From Pyrinomonadaceae bacterium (GTDB lineage: Bacteria > Acidobacteriota > Blastocatellia > Pyrinomonadales > Pyrinomonadaceae): a DNA stretch of 64,000 nucleotides. The notes beneath the pieces are model-generated. The model was not told the origin of the DNA and searched no databases. It worked only from the letters and a program-made list of their open reading frames with translations. Location: assembly GCA_021463165.1 (NCBI GenBank), contig JAJTWY010000013.1, forward strand, positions 48,910 through 112,909, written 5' to 3'. A program made the position numbers and the translations under genes. Position 1 is the stretch's first letter, and every line of letters starts with the position of its first letter. Shown here piece after piece: positions 10,085 through 20,683 of this stretch.

Positions 10085-10186
10085 CTACATACCCATGCCG
10101 CCGGGCATGCCGCCCATGTGGTCGCCGCCCTTTTCGTCGGGGGCGTCGGCGATCAAACGCTTCGGTGGTGAGCATCATGCCGGCGC
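10085..10186 (-). pseudogene. C-terminal remnant of a second groEL
   Basis: Minus strand reads [10 protein letters not shown]-(+1 frameshift)[22 protein letters not shown]; shares the 20-bp block gcttcggtggtgagcatcat with the 3' end of the intact groEL. Confidence 0.88.
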
Positions 10187-10378
10187 TCATTTGGCTAATG
10201 CTGGTTCCTTGGCTTCTTCATAGTGCGGCCGGGTCATTGGTTCAAGACGGTCGTCGAATTTTTTCTGGTATTCCAGGTAGTGCTCTATCATTTTCTGCGT
10301 ATCGTGATCGAAGCTCGCGGAAATCTTGTGCCTGATTTTGCGGACGCGGTCGATCGCGATATCTTTTTCTACGCTCAT
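10187..10378 (-). CDS. Putative antitoxin of a PIN-domain toxin-antitoxin pair
   Basis: MSVEKDIAIDRVRKIRHKISASFDHDTQKMIEHYLEYQKKF...; overlaps toxin stop. Confidence 0.7.
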   Translation of the reverse strand: MSVEKDIAIDRVRKIRHKISASFDHDTQKMIEHYLEYQKKFDDRLEPMTRPHYEEAKEPALAK

Positions 10379-10851
10379 AGTGGTTCTCCCAACAGCTCCA
10401 TCGGAGTTACGAGGAGCGGAGTGTATAGTCCGAGTTTATCATTAGTCTGCCGAATATGTCCGAATTTGTTGGCGTTCGCACGATGTTTGCAGTTCCAAGT
10501 GGGAAGGAAGTCGCATTTGTGATACGACGCAAGAGCCAAGTGGAGAGCGTCGCCTTTGGGGTCATTCGGCATCACCATGTTCATGATATAGAAATCGACG
10601 ATGGGGCCGATCATCTGATCAACCGGCAAGACTGTCAAAGTGCTTACAAGGTCCAACATCAGTTGTTGGTTCGGAAAATCACCCTGCTCGAGTTCTTCGA
10701 TCACGGCAGGACTTATTAGTAACGTGTACTCATCACCGATGCCGTCCCAGAATTTCCGCGTCCAATCACGGCGGGCGATCATGTCGGGTTCGGTGCGGAC
10801 TTCGTGGTAGAAGCTTACGACTGAGGTTTCGACGTAGACGCGGGATAACAT
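10375..10851 (-). CDS. PIN-domain toxin-like protein
   Basis: VYVETSVVSFYHEVRTEPDMIARR...GDALHLALASYHKCDFLPTWNCKHRANANKFGHIR; internal ATG at 10851 preferred over long ORF start. Confidence 0.85.
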   Translation of the reverse strand: MLSRVYVETSVVSFYHEVRTEPDMIARRDWTRKFWDGIGDEYTLLISPAVIEELEQGDFPNQQLMLDLVSTLTVLPVDQMIGPIVDFYIMNMVMPNDPKGDALHLALASYHKCDFLPTWNCKHRANANKFGHIRQTNDKLGLYTPLLVTPMELLGEPL

Positions 10852-10873
10852 GATTCTGGTTATACAACGGAAG

Positions 10874-10902
10874 AAGCCCCGGCGTTTTGTGCCGAGGCTT
10901 TT
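10874..10902. terminator. Intrinsic terminator-like hairpin (copy B)
   Basis: AAGCCCCGGCgttttgtGCCGAGGCTTTT. Confidence 0.6.
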
Positions 10903-10938
10903 GGTTGCGATTGTAGGAGCGGAGAGGGAAACCACCCC

Positions 10939-10974
10939 GGCCGAAGCGGCCACCCCTCCTTTGAAATGGAGGGG
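10939..10974. repeat. REP-like double palindrome in groEL 3' region
   Basis: GGCCG-aag-CGGCC and CCCCTCC-tttgaaat-GGAGGGG. Confidence 0.6.
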
Positions 10975-10986
10975 AGCCGGAAATAA

Positions 10987-12663
<1,677 letters not shown>

Positions 12664-12978
12664 TTAAGCAGCGGCGCCGGCCCTCGAAATGATTCCGAGG
12701 ATCTCGTCTTCGCGCATGATGATGAATTCTTCGCCGTCGAGTTTGATCTCGCTGCCCGAATATTTGCCGAACAGAACGCGGTCGCCTGCCTTAACATCGA
12801 GGGCTTGACGCGTACCATCTTCTTTATATTTGCCCGCACCGGCTGCGATAACTTCGCCTTCCTGCGGTTTTTCCTTTGCCGTATCCGGGATAAAAAGCCC
12901 GCCGGCGGTCTGGTTTACATTGTCTTCGACGCGTTTAATGATCACGCGATCGTGAAGCGGTGTAATGTTAGTTGCCAT
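12664..12978 (-). CDS. groES: Co-chaperonin GroES
   Basis: [35 protein letters not shown]. Confidence 0.99.
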   Translation of the reverse strand: MATNITPLHDRVIIKRVEDNVNQTAGGLFIPDTAKEKPQEGEVIAAGAGKYKEDGTRQALDVKAGDRVLFGKYSGSEIKLDGEEFIIMREDEILGIISRAGAAA

Positions 12979-13052
12979 AATGGTTCACTCCTTTTAATAA
13001 GTAAGTTTGATAGAATAGCTTTCTCGAAACGCAAGGTCGCGAAAAGCGAAGT

Positions 13053-13079
13053 TTAGCACTCGTGTCTCAAGAGTGCTAG
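13053..13079. promoter_or_regulatory. CIRCE element (HrcA operator)
   Basis: TTAGCACTC-N9-GAGTGCTAG upstream of groES; consensus TTAGCACTC-N9-GAGTGCTAA. Confidence 0.95.
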
Positions 13080-13173
13080 TTTAGGATATGTGGCGGTGTC
13101 CTGTCAATAGGGAGGTCGCGAAATCATAAAATATGAGTACGGTATTATCATATCCGGTCCTGATCTATCCAAA

Positions 13174-14067
13174 ATGTACATATCGGAAATAAATATCTAT
13201 CCCATAAAATCGCTTAAAGGCGTCCAGGTCGAATCGGCGATGGTTCAGGCTCGTGGCCTCGAGCACGATCGCCGATGGATGCTGACCGATCGAGAGGGCA
13301 ATTTCATGACTCAGCGCGAGTTTCCAAAGATGGCGACGATCGGCGTCAAAGTCGAGAGTGGAGAGCTAAGAGTCGAAAGTGAAGCGGCAGGCGAGATGCG
13401 GATCCCGTTCGAGCCGGACCGAGGCGAGCGTCAAAAGGTCACGATATGGCAAAGCATTTGTGAGGCAGAAGTTTATCGCGGCGAGGTTAGCGAATGGTTT
13501 TCGGACGTGCTTAGCACGAGCTGTCAGCTTGCATTTATGCCCGAAACCACAAGGCGAAGGGTGAGTGAGCGGTTTGATCGCGGCGGCGACATCGTGAGCT
13601 TTGCCGACGGCTATCCGCTGCTCGTTATCGGCGAGGCGTCGCTGGCTGACTTGAATCAACGGATCGCGGACGCTCTTGTCACCAAAGGTGAAAAAGGTGC
13701 GGACGAGAGTGTTCACCTTCCGCTGCCGATGAACCGTTTTCGTCCGAGTATCGTCGTTAGCGGCTCGGAGCCGTATGCAGAGGATAATTGGCAGCAGATC
13801 CGCGTCGGCGAAGCTGAATTTCGTGTCACCAAACCATGTGCGCGGTGTGTCATGACAACCGTCGAACAATCTCGCGGCGAATTCGCTGGCAAAGAGCCGC
13901 TAAAGACTCTCGCAACCTATCGCATGGCAAAAGACGTGATGCCCGACCGCGTCGAAGCTCTCGGCCTGACACCGACCGCAGTCCTTTTCGGCCAAAATCT
14001 CATTGGCGAAAGGGTCGGAACTACGATCCGCGTTGGGGACAGTGTTTCTGTTAAGACTAGTGGCTGA
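13174..14067 (+). CDS. MOSC domain-containing protein
   Basis: N-terminal MOSC beta-barrel YPIKSLKGVQVESAMVQARGLEHDRRWMLTD; C-terminal FRVTKPCARCVMTTVEQ. Confidence 0.92.
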   Translation: MYISEINIYPIKSLKGVQVESAMVQARGLEHDRRWMLTDREGNFMTQREFPKMATIGVKVESGELRVESEAAGEMRIPFEPDRGERQKVTIWQSICEAEVYRGEVSEWFSDVLSTSCQLAFMPETTRRRVSERFDRGGDIVSFADGYPLLVIGEASLADLNQRIADALVTKGEKGADESVHLPLPMNRFRPSIVVSGSEPYAEDNWQQIRVGEAEFRVTKPCARCVMTTVEQSRGEFAGKEPLKTLATYRMAKDVMPDRVEALGLTPTAVLFGQNLIGERVGTTIRVGDSVSVKTSG

Positions 14068-16924
14068 TCGGGCAGAAGTCCCTAGGGGCAGAACTCCGTG
14101 AAAAGCTTTTCGGTTCCTTTTTGGGGCAAGTCGACCTCGCCCTCATTCCTGAGACCTCACATACCATCACCGTGACCGTAGCCTCCCGTGAGCTTGGAGT
14201 GGTGGGAGGCAGATCGGCCGCCGTTCCCGAGGGTTCGGAACCGTCCTGCCAGGTCTCGGCGATCGGCGTCGGAGTCGGAGAAGGCCGAGGCATTTGTGGA
14301 TCGCTTTCCGAGGGAAGTTCTTCTAACATCGGCAGCATTGACCGGTTCGGCACGGTTCCGGCGATAAAGAACTCGATACGGCGAAATTCCGGCGGGACGT
14401 TTGTCACGTATATATCTTTTGGCGGTTCCAAGTAATCGTCGCCGATCGGGTTGCCATCGCTGTCCGTCAACCGTGTCGGTGTTTGCGTGGGTGTCGGTGA
14501 AGGTGTTGCGGTCGCTTCAGTGAGGTCGAGTTCGCGGATGAGCGAGCCGTTTCGTATATCGATCTCAGCCTTGCGAAGGTTAGCTGGCATTGCCCAGTCG
14601 CCGTTCCATTCGGGGTGGATGGCAAGAGCCTCCTTCATAAAATCGGCCCAGACGGGCATCGCTGAATCACTGCCCTTCATTCCCAGGTCGCCGCCATTGT
14701 CAAAGCCGACGTAAACTACGGTGATCAACTCCGGAGTGAAACCGACGAACCAGCCGTCGCGCGACGTTCCCGTTTTTCCCGCAAAGGCAGTTTTTCCTGC
14801 GTTATTTCTGAAGCCCCAGCCCTGTGCCTGCGCGGCCGTACCTCGGTTAATGACATCTTTCATGATGTCGTCCATTATGTAAGCCACGTCGGGACGAACG
14901 ACGTTCTTGCGGTCAGGCGCCGGGGCGTTGAGCGTTTTGCCGTCACCGCTTGCGATCCGGGTGATCGGCATTGGATTCACGCGATCGCCGAGATTCGCAA
15001 ACATCGTATAGGCGGTTGCGACCTGCAGCGGCGTAGCCTCTGCGGTCCCGAGGGCCATCGACGGGTATGCTTTCTCGACCTTCGGAAAGCCGGCTTTGTT
15101 CGCAAATGTCATCACCTTTCCGATATTCAGCGACATCGCGATGTCGACCGTTATGACATTCTTGCTCTTTACCAGAGCGTCTCGCAGCGTCGTTTCCTTA
15201 TTCGAAAAGAAATCACCGAAATTTCCGGGCGTGTAAGTCTCCTGATTGAATGTGAAGGTCTTCTTCTCGTCCTTGAAAACGGTTGCTGCGGTGAACTGAC
15301 GCGTGCTCGAATCGTATGCTGAGTTGATCGCTGCGGCATAGACAAAGGGCTTAAAGACCGAGCCGGGCTGCCGCATGGCGCTCGTGGCCCGATTAAATTG
15401 GTTCTCGATGTAGTCGCGTCCGCCAACCATCGCGACTATCTCGCCCGTCTTAGGCCTGATCGAGACAAGAGCGGCATTCAACCCCTGTTTTTTGGGGAAG
15501 TGCTTGTCGAGCGAGGCGAGACGTTTGTTGACTATCTCATACGCCTTTTTCTGAAGGTCGGGATCTATGGATGTATAGACGCGAAGGTGTTGGAGGGCTT
15601 CGGGGTCGCTGATGATCTTCGGCAGTTCCTCGATGGCGTACTGCGAAAAATAGGGCATGCCCTGCAGGTCGCGGGTGTTCGAGACCTGCTTCAGCACGAT
15701 CTCGACGGCCCTGTTCTCAGCGAGTTGCTGGGGGGAGATGTCGCCGGTCTCGGCCATTGACTGGAGGACCTGGTTTCGACGTTCTTTGACGCGTTCCGGA
15801 TGTTTGTATGGGTTGTAGCGGTTCGGGCTCCTGATGATACCGGCGATAAATGCGGCTTCGGCCAATGACAGTTGCGAAACATCCTTTCCGAAGTAGGCAT
15901 TCGAGGCCTCGCCAACGCCGTAGATCGCAACGCCTGTCTGCTGGCCCAGATAGATCTGATTCGCATAGAGCGTGAAGATCTCCTGCTTCGAAAGGCGGGT
16001 TTCGAGTATCAGCGACATATAGGCTTCTTTCGCCTTTCGGGTCAAAGTTTGTTCATTCGAAAGCAGAAGATTCTTGATCAATTGCTGTGTGATCGACGAG
16101 CCGCCCTGGTTTGCCAGCGGACCGTCGTCATCACCCTCATAACGACGCCAGAGCGCACGTGCGATCCCGCGGAAATTGACGCCGTAGTGCTCAAAGAACG
16201 CACGGTCTTCGGTCACGGTGATGGCCTTGACAAGGTGAGCGGGCAGGTCGTTAAAACTCACCGTCTTTCGCCTGCCATCTCCTTCCGCGGCGATCGAACT
16301 TAGTATCTTCGGTTCGATCTTTGCCTCGCTGATCTGGGCTCCGCTGTCGCGGTCACCGATGGCCGCAACGGATCTTCCGTCCTTTGAGAACTTTATTGTG
16401 ATCGAGGGGAAGGCCTTAACGCCATCGATCATTCCGGTAAAGCCCGGCTCGATCGCCAGCTGATCGTTCTCGACGCTGTAGCGGCTGCGTGAAGCGTCGG
16501 CCTTATTGTTCTTTTCGATATAGCCGGCCGATCGAAGATATTCGACCAGATCGGCGGACGATATAGCTTCACCAACACGCAGCGTCTTTGGAGCCGAGTA
16601 GATTCCGGCCGACGGCGTAAACACATTACCGCTCAATAGTTTCTGATCAATTCGATCGGAAAACTCGAACCAGAAGTACGTCGCTGTCAGAAAGGCGCCG
16701 AGAGCCAGGAACGCGGCGATCGCGATCGTGTAGGTGTTGAAGATCAGTCGGATGACCCGTCTGAACCGCGATTCCGGCGGCGCCTGGAACGACGTGCCCC
16801 GCCGCGCCTTTACCCAGCCTTTCGGCGGCATCTTCGAACGGGCTGTTCTTACTGGATTTGGATCGGGCATTTCCTCGATTACGAGCAGGCGGGGGTGGCG
16901 AGGGCGACCTTTTCGCCAAAACAA
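14057..16924 (-). CDS. Penicillin-binding protein 1A (transglycosylase/transpeptidase)
   Basis: TEDRAFFEHYGVNFRGIARA, GGSSITQQLIKNLLLS, SAMRQPGSVFKPFVYAAA, GKTGTSRDGWFVGFTP; exact start uncertain. Confidence 0.95.
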   Translation of the reverse strand: MFWRKGRPRHPRLLVIEEMPDPNPVRTARSKMPPKGWVKARRGTSFQAPPESRFRRVIRLIFNTYTIAIAAFLALGAFLTATYFWFEFSDRIDQKLLSGNVFTPSAGIYSAPKTLRVGEAISSADLVEYLRSAGYIEKNNKADASRSRYSVENDQLAIEPGFTGMIDGVKAFPSITIKFSKDGRSVAAIGDRDSGAQISEAKIEPKILSSIAAEGDGRRKTVSFNDLPAHLVKAITVTEDRAFFEHYGVNFRGIARALWRRYEGDDDGPLANQGGSSITQQLIKNLLLSNEQTLTRKAKEAYMSLILETRLSKQEIFTLYANQIYLGQQTGVAIYGVGEASNAYFGKDVSQLSLAEAAFIAGIIRSPNRYNPYKHPERVKERRNQVLQSMAETGDISPQQLAENRAVEIVLKQVSNTRDLQGMPYFSQYAIEELPKIISDPEALQHLRVYTSIDPDLQKKAYEIVNKRLASLDKHFPKKQGLNAALVSIRPKTGEIVAMVGGRDYIENQFNRATSAMRQPGSVFKPFVYAAAINSAYDSSTRQFTAATVFKDEKKTFTFNQETYTPGNFGDFFSNKETTLRDALVKSKNVITVDIAMSLNIGKVMTFANKAGFPKVEKAYPSMALGTAEATPLQVATAYTMFANLGDRVNPMPITRIASGDGKTLNAPAPDRKNVVRPDVAYIMDDIMKDVINRGTAAQAQGWGFRNNAGKTAFAGKTGTSRDGWFVGFTPELITVVYVGFDNGGDLGMKGSDSAMPVWADFMKEALAIHPEWNGDWAMPANLRKAEIDIRNGSLIRELDLTEATATPSPTPTQTPTRLTDSDGNPIGDDYLEPPKDIYVTNVPPEFRRIEFFIAGTVPNRSMLPMLEELPSESDPQMPRPSPTPTPIAETWQDGSEPSGTAADLPPTTPSSREATVTVMVCEVSGMRARSTCPKKEPKSFSRSSAPRDFCPISH

Positions 16925-17095
16925 AATTCTATAAAAACTCGCGGCTTGCTGTACAGCAATTTATCGCCTTTAATCTAGTTTGATGTACGGCGCGGCGATT
17001 TTGAGGGTTCCCGCTTTGTAACTTTTGTTTTGAGCCTTACCGCCGTTAGAGAAGATCGCAGGAGCGCAGAGCGCCTGCTTTTCAGTTGATCGATC

Positions 17096-17938
17096 ATGAA
17101 GGTTTTAGTTACAGGTGGACAGGGTTATCTCGGCACGCACGTTCGAAGGTCTTTTGACGCCGCGGATCTGTCGCGTCGAGCGGGGCTCGATATCCTCAAG
17201 CCCGAGAATGCGGCTATAGTCAGTAATTTCGACGTCGTTATCCATCTCGCAGCGCTGCTGGATAAATCGCCGGAAAACGCCGGAAACATCTTCCAGACCA
17301 ATGTCGAAGGCACCGTCAACCTCCTCCGTGAGATGAAGGAAGGCGCCGTGTTTATCTTTGCATCGACAAAAGATGTGTACGGAAGGTTTGCAGATAACTT
17401 TTCTCAGGTTGACGAAAAATGTCCCACGCTGTTTGCCGGCCAGTCGCCGCTTGAATGGTCGAAATTGATCGCCGAACGTTACGTTGAGTATTACGCGAAC
17501 ACCCGCAACTTTAGATCTTGCATATTTCGGCTGTCGACCGTTTATGCCCCGATCAGCGAATACAGCACGCCCAACTTTGTCGGCCACTTCGTAGATGCGA
17601 TCAACAAGGGCGAGCGCCTCAGGCTGCCCGGCCGTGGAAACCCGATACGTGATCTCCTTCACGTGGACGACCTGTCTAAGGCATGCGAGGCTTTTTGCGA
17701 TTCAGTGATACGCCACGGACTCTATAATCTGGGTGGTGGGCCCGGCCAAGCCCTTACGCTTAGCGATCTGGTTAGCCGACTTGAACAGGTTTCGGGCCTG
17801 CAGGCAGTCATCAATGAAGAGGATCCGCTTCCTCCGCCAATTCCATTGAATTACATCTCCGATCTTAGCCTGATCGATCGGGAACTCGGCTGGCGGCCCG
17901 AGATCGGCCTTGATGAAGGGTTGAGGACGCTATTCTAG
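17096..17938 (+). CDS. NAD-dependent epimerase/dehydratase
   Basis: VLVTGGQGYLGTHV Rossmann motif; sugar-epimerase layout. Confidence 0.88.
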   Translation: MKVLVTGGQGYLGTHVRRSFDAADLSRRAGLDILKPENAAIVSNFDVVIHLAALLDKSPENAGNIFQTNVEGTVNLLREMKEGAVFIFASTKDVYGRFADNFSQVDEKCPTLFAGQSPLEWSKLIAERYVEYYANTRNFRSCIFRLSTVYAPISEYSTPNFVGHFVDAINKGERLRLPGRGNPIRDLLHVDDLSKACEAFCDSVIRHGLYNLGGGPGQALTLSDLVSRLEQVSGLQAVINEEDPLPPPIPLNYISDLSLIDRELGWRPEIGLDEGLRTLF

Positions 17939-17948
17939 TTAGGTCTTT

Positions 17949-18166
17949 CAACGCAAAGATGCAAAGTGGCAAAGACGCAAAGCAAACGATAGATGAAAAT
18001 GAAATAAGCAAAAGAGATCGTCGATGCCGTCAACGAGGGCATCGAACGCCGGGAGGGCCGGGGCTATTAGAAAGTGTTTATGAAGAGGCTTTATTCGCAG
18101 CGTTGTGAATGGTCTATAACCCAAAAGCCTTTGCATCTTTGCCCCTTGGCGGCTTTTCGTTAAAAA
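17949..18166. mobile_element. Decayed GxxExxY-type element flanked by TTTGC-rich inverted repeats
   Basis: Left arm caacgcaaagatgcaaagtggcaaagacgcaaag, right arm ctttgcatctttgccccttggcggcttttcgtt; interior translates in shifting frames to AKEIVDAV...HRTPGGPGLLESVYEEALF. Confidence 0.7.
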
Positions 18167-18179
18167 CAGGTTTCCTTCA

Positions 18180-19268
18180 ATGAAGATACTCGTACGCGGA
18201 GCAAACTGGATCGGTGACGCTGTGATGTCGATACCAGCTTTGCGCGAACTTCACCGCATTTTTCCTGATGCACGGATAACCCTGCACACGCGTAGCTGGG
18301 CCTATGGTTTGTTTCGCGATGCATCATTCATTGATGAGATCGTCACCTACGACAAGCACAAATGGGCGATCAAGGATGTTGTTGACAATTCGGACTTTTT
18401 AAAGGCAGATGGCTATGATCTCGCCGTTCTTTTCCCAAATTCGTTCGAGTCGGCCCTGACGACTTTCCTTGTCAGGGTCCCGCGACGTATCGGCTACAAC
18501 AAGGACCTCCGAGGATTGCTGCTGACCGATCCCGTCGCGGTTCCGGAGTGGAAGAATCGGCGACACGAGGTCTATTACTATATGAACCTTGTCGCCGAGG
18601 TCGAGAAACGCCTTTTGGGCCGGGAAACAGTTATGTCAGGGCTGCCCGATATTTCGCTCGAAGTTTCTGATGAACGGCTCTTTGCAGCTTCGAAGCTCCT
18701 GACCGACTCCGGAGCGGGCCCGCTTACGAAAACGGTTGCCCTTGGCGTCGGTTCGACAAACTCGCGAGCAAAGCGCTGGCCGGCCGAGCGTTTTGCCGAG
18801 TTAAGCGACCGCCTGATGTCTGAGGCCGATGTCAATGTCGTTCTCGTTGGGTCGAAGGAAGAATCTGAGGTCGCCGCCGAGGTCTTTGACCGATGTTCGG
18901 TCAAGCCGGTCGATCTAACGGGCAAGACCGACCTTGCCGAGGCTGTCGCTGTGCTCGCGGCAGTTGACTTGCTGATCTCCAACGATATGGGCCTTGCACA
19001 CGTCGCTCCGGCGGTCGGGACGGACACTATTGTCATTTTTGGGCCGACAAATCCCGAAACTACTAGCCCGTTTTCCGAGCGGTCGTTTCTCATTCGCCGC
19101 AAGGATGTCGATTGCTCGCCGTGTATGCTTCGCGACTGCCCGATCGACCATCGGTGTATGACGAGGATCGGCGTGGATGAAGTGTTCGACGCCGCAAAGG
19201 GTTTTCTGTTCGCACGATCGATCGGGGCATCGGACGCAATGGATGTCGGAGAAGACGTTATCGGCTAG
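18180..19268 (+). CDS. Glycosyltransferase family 9 (ADP-heptose:LPS heptosyltransferase type)
   Basis: ILVRGANWIGDAVMSIPALRELHRIFP; SNDMGLAHVAPAVGTDTIVIFGPTNP. Confidence 0.92.
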   Translation: MKILVRGANWIGDAVMSIPALRELHRIFPDARITLHTRSWAYGLFRDASFIDEIVTYDKHKWAIKDVVDNSDFLKADGYDLAVLFPNSFESALTTFLVRVPRRIGYNKDLRGLLLTDPVAVPEWKNRRHEVYYYMNLVAEVEKRLLGRETVMSGLPDISLEVSDERLFAASKLLTDSGAGPLTKTVALGVGSTNSRAKRWPAERFAELSDRLMSEADVNVVLVGSKEESEVAAEVFDRCSVKPVDLTGKTDLAEAVAVLAAVDLLISNDMGLAHVAPAVGTDTIVIFGPTNPETTSPFSERSFLIRRKDVDCSPCMLRDCPIDHRCMTRIGVDEVFDAAKGFLFARSIGASDAMDVGEDVIG

Positions 19269-19333
19269 ACAGAGATCACTTTAACTCGTTGCGTCGTAGC
19301 TACTTCGCGATTTTGAGTTTAGAATCTCGTTTG

Positions 19334-19861
19334 ATGGCCAAGCCTGCAATATTTGTCGATCGCGACGGAACCTTGATCGAAGAGGTGAATTTTCTCTCGC
19401 GCGTCGAGGATCTGATCGTATTTCCATTCACGCCGCCATCGATCAAAAAGCTGAAAGAACGCGGTTTTTACGTCGTCGTGCTAACCAATCAGTCCGGGAT
19501 AGCCCGCGGGAAATATACGGAAGCCGATATGCATGCGATCCACGATGCGATACAGGCGGCGGTGGGCGGGCTTATCGATGCGTTTTATTTCTGCCCCCAC
19601 CTTCCCAGCGACGGGTGCCATTGCCGCAAGCCAAATCTGGGGATGATAGAAGCCGCGCAAGGCGATCTTGAGATCGATATGACGCATTCCTGGATGATCG
19701 GTGACAAGAACCTGGATGTTTGGATCGCTGAGAATGCCGGGATCAAGAGCGCGATGGTGATGACGGGATACGGCCCGCGCCATCTCGGAACACTGGAGAG
19801 GAAACCCGATATTATCGACGACGACTTTGGCAACGTCGTCGCCCAGATCCTGCTACGGTAA
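19334..19861 (+). CDS. gmhB: HAD-IIIA phosphatase, D-glycero-D-manno-heptose-1,7-bisphosphate phosphatase-like
   Basis: AIFVDRDGTLIEE, VVLTNQSGIARG, CPHLPSDGCHCRKPNLGMI; internal ATG preferred. Confidence 0.9.
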   Translation: MAKPAIFVDRDGTLIEEVNFLSRVEDLIVFPFTPPSIKKLKERGFYVVVLTNQSGIARGKYTEADMHAIHDAIQAAVGGLIDAFYFCPHLPSDGCHCRKPNLGMIEAAQGDLEIDMTHSWMIGDKNLDVWIAENAGIKSAMVMTGYGPRHLGTLERKPDIIDDDFGNVVAQILLR

Positions 19862-20338
19862 GGGAAGAAGCCGCTTTATGCGCGCAGCAAAATAGAGTCC
19901 AAGGAGCGTGGATGGGATGCTGCCGAAGATCGCGGTCCAGATCATCGGTTTCCCAACATAGTCGAACAGGTTCTGGCCAAAGCGAGATAAGTCATCGGTT
20001 TCGAGGATAGCCGCCGGAAGACAACCCAGTATCGTTGAGACTATAACTGACAGCCATGCGGTGGCCACTCCGGCGAGCCATGGCATGATTCGCCGGTTCC
20101 CGTTCCGGTATATTAATCCTCCGAAAATACGGCCCAGGACGTTTGCGGCAATAAAAAGGGTTAGCGAAACCAGGAAGAATGGAAAGATGAACTGGGATAC
20201 GAAAAAGACCCTTGCGTTTCCAATAGATATCGGAAGTATTATCAACAAAGCTACGGCGTAGCCAATGAGAGTGCACCGCATCGATTCGCGGCCTGCCGCT
20301 TTTGTGATACGGGCATATGCGTCACCTTCCAAAGTCAT
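19853..20338 (-). CDS. Membrane protein of unknown function
   Basis: Multiple hydrophobic segments; start chosen at internal Met (MTLEGDAYARITKAAGR). Confidence 0.5.
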   Translation of the reverse strand: MTLEGDAYARITKAAGRESMRCTLIGYAVALLIILPISIGNARVFFVSQFIFPFFLVSLTLFIAANVLGRIFGGLIYRNGNRRIMPWLAGVATAWLSVIVSTILGCLPAAILETDDLSRFGQNLFDYVGKPMIWTAIFGSIPSTLLGLYFAARIKRLLPLP

Positions 20339-20681
20339 CCTCGATGCGCACGATATCATCCTCGCCAAAGTAGTCGCCCGTTTGAGTCTCGATAAAAACC
20401 AGATCCTCCGAATCGGATGGATTCTCGACCCGATGGGCATCTTCGCGGCCGATATCGATGGCATTTCCAGAATTTACTAGAATTTCAACACCGTTTAATG
20501 TTACTTTAGCTATGCCCTGTACGACGTACCAGTGCTCGGAGCGTCGTGAGTGCCGCTGATAGCTCAGCCGCTTGCCGGGCAGCACTTCGATCCTCTTAAC
20601 TTTGTAATTTTCACCTTCGTCCAGGACGGTAAATGTACCCCACGGACGGCGGTCGAACGCGGGCGACGAGTTCTGTTCCAT
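20322..20681 (-). CDS. Cupin, mannose-6-phosphate isomerase type II-like
   Basis: RPWGTFTVLDEGENYKVKRIEVLPGKRLSYQRHSRRSEHWYVVQGIAKVTLNG. Confidence 0.9.
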   Translation of the reverse strand: MEQNSSPAFDRRPWGTFTVLDEGENYKVKRIEVLPGKRLSYQRHSRRSEHWYVVQGIAKVTLNGVEILVNSGNAIDIGREDAHRVENPSDSEDLVFIETQTGDYFGEDDIVRIEDDFGR

Positions 20682-20683
20682 AT

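Noticed and set aside
10069-10335. Plus-strand ORF across the groEL remnant and antitoxin
   Set aside because: Antisense of the groEL tail and antitoxin; no independent support.
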